Source of the DNA: an uncultured Phascolarctobacterium sp.
GTDB taxonomy: Bacteria; Bacillota; Negativicutes; Acidaminococcales; Acidaminococcaceae
DNA: 6,666 bases
Assembly (NCBI GenBank): GCA_946002345.1
Contig: CAMFZA010000093.1
Span: forward strand, 1-6,666
Reading direction: 5' to 3'
Part shown: positions 6,086 to 6,666 of the stretch, piece after piece
How the letters are laid out: every line of letters begins with the position of its first letter
Position numbering within the stretch: position 1 is the first letter of the stretch
Notes under the pieces: generated by a model
Told to the model about the DNA's origin: nothing
The model's database searches: none
Seen by the model: the letters and a program-made list of their open reading frames with translations, nothing else
Position numbers and translations under genes: made by a program

Positions 6086-6666
6086 TTATTCTTCACGAAT
6101 GAGTAGAGCCTGCTTGGAATCATTAGAAATTCGTAAAAGGTAGTCACTGGTGATGATGGTAACAGGTAAGACAGCTGTATCATTGAAAATGGTGTCCACA
6201 TGGTCATGGACATAGAAAGGATGAAAATATGGGCAGGAGAAGAATAATGGCACCAGCTTTTGGAAAACATCCAGATTATAATTGATGCTGTTATCATTAT
6301 CCTGCTTATACAAGGTAATGATATTTTCAATGTTTGTACTGTTGTTAAGGGTCGAGATACAGTCATAAATGTAGGAGAAGCTAGGCTGAGCTATAATTCG
6401 GATGCAGCCATCCTCTTTGCAGGCCTCAATTTCCATAACAGCCTTGAGCACTTTATGAACGGCAGACACACCGGAGATATGCTCATATTCATTGTGCATA
6501 ACAAGATTGTTCTGGGTGTTGCATTCTAAAATGAGAGAGTTTTTTGTTTGTAACTCGGCAAAGCTGCTGATGATATTTTGTACAAATGTTCTTTGGAAAT
6601 ACTTGCCTTCGCCCATTTTTGCAATCGAATAGGCTTCAACCAGCTCAGTAGTTTCGTTTGCAGTTA
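6086..6666 (-). CDS. Upstream part of an interrupted gene of unknown function; 5' end outside window
   Basis: The frame is open from the right edge (first codons read TANETTELVEAY) to an in-frame TAA at 6086-6088. The Met at 6614-6616 is internal: the 16 codons upstream of it stay open and no clear ribosome binding site precedes it, so the true start lies beyond the window. The visible 193 codons contain a stretch EHISGVSAVHKVLKAVMEIE followed by beta-rich segments (IRIIAQPSF, VLPVTIITSDYLLRIS). No signal peptide, membrane segment or nucleotide-binding motif is visible. The layout could fit the sensory/effector half of a larger regulator with an N-terminal DNA-binding domain outside the window, but that is a guess. 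The same frame resumes immediately after the stop (see 5387-6085), so the product would be truncated by about 230 residues. Confidence 0.6.
   Translation of the reverse strand, partial: TANETTELVEAYSIAKMGEGKYFQRTFVQNIISSFAELQTKNSLILECNTQNNLVMHNEYEHISGVSAVHKVLKAVMEIEACKEDGCIRIIAQPSFSYIYDCISTLNNSTNIENIITLYKQDNDNSINYNLDVFQKLVPLFFSCPYFHPFYVHDHVDTIFNDTAVLPVTIITSDYLLRISNDSKQALLIREE

Noticed and set aside
6086..6088. Programmed stop-codon readthrough or selenocysteine insertion at the internal stop
   Set aside because: The stop is TAA, not TGA, and I see no downstream structure or known readthrough context; a nonsense mutation is simpler.
5854..6366. Minus-strand open frame of 170 codons
   Set aside because: It overlaps the interrupted gene in another phase. 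Continuity of the other frame on both sides of the TAA is a better explanation, and this translation is Ser/Ile/Leu/Thr-rich without domain character.

Overview
The window looks like a piece of a low-to-moderate GC Firmicutes chromosome, probably from the Negativicutes or a related anaerobic lineage. This is inferred from three things: the order rsmD - coaD - coiled-coil protein, the presence of a DUF4127 protein, and strong AGGAGG-type ribosome binding sites. No rRNA, tRNA or marker gene fixes the taxon.

Layout. Positions 1-1477 (minus strand) hold a three-gene cluster: a Phd/YefM-type antitoxin, a PIN-domain toxin that overlaps it by 17 bp, and, 10 bp further on, a LicC-like nucleotidyltransferase that runs off the left edge. 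The cluster has a near-consensus sigma-70 promoter with two copies of the palindrome TTAGCTAA, a likely autoregulatory operator. A strong stem-loop separates it from a 595-residue DUF4127 protein with an N-terminal hydrophobic segment (1626-3413, minus). A 141-bp divergent intergenic region with nested inverted repeats follows. Then comes a plus-strand housekeeping group: rsmD (16S rRNA m2G966 methyltransferase), coaD (phosphopantetheine adenylyltransferase, coenzyme A synthesis) and a coiled-coil protein of the uncharacterised family often found beside coaD. This group ends at a 12-bp perfect stem that also serves the convergent gene. From 5387 to the right edge, the minus strand carries one long reading frame interrupted by an in-frame TAA at 6086-6088. 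It is best read as a recently broken gene whose start lies outside the window.

How the parts relate. rsmD, coaD and the coiled-coil gene probably form one core transcription unit. The toxin-antitoxin/LicC cluster looks like accessory cargo: it is AT-rich by eye, self-regulated, and carries a cell-surface-type enzyme. I found no CRISPR array, insertion sequence, phage gene or RNA gene. I see no clear undescribed multi-gene system. The items most worth a second look are the nonsense-interrupted gene, the twin-palindrome operator, the LicC gene riding behind a toxin, and a 10-codon leader ORF ending inside the coaD ribosome binding site.
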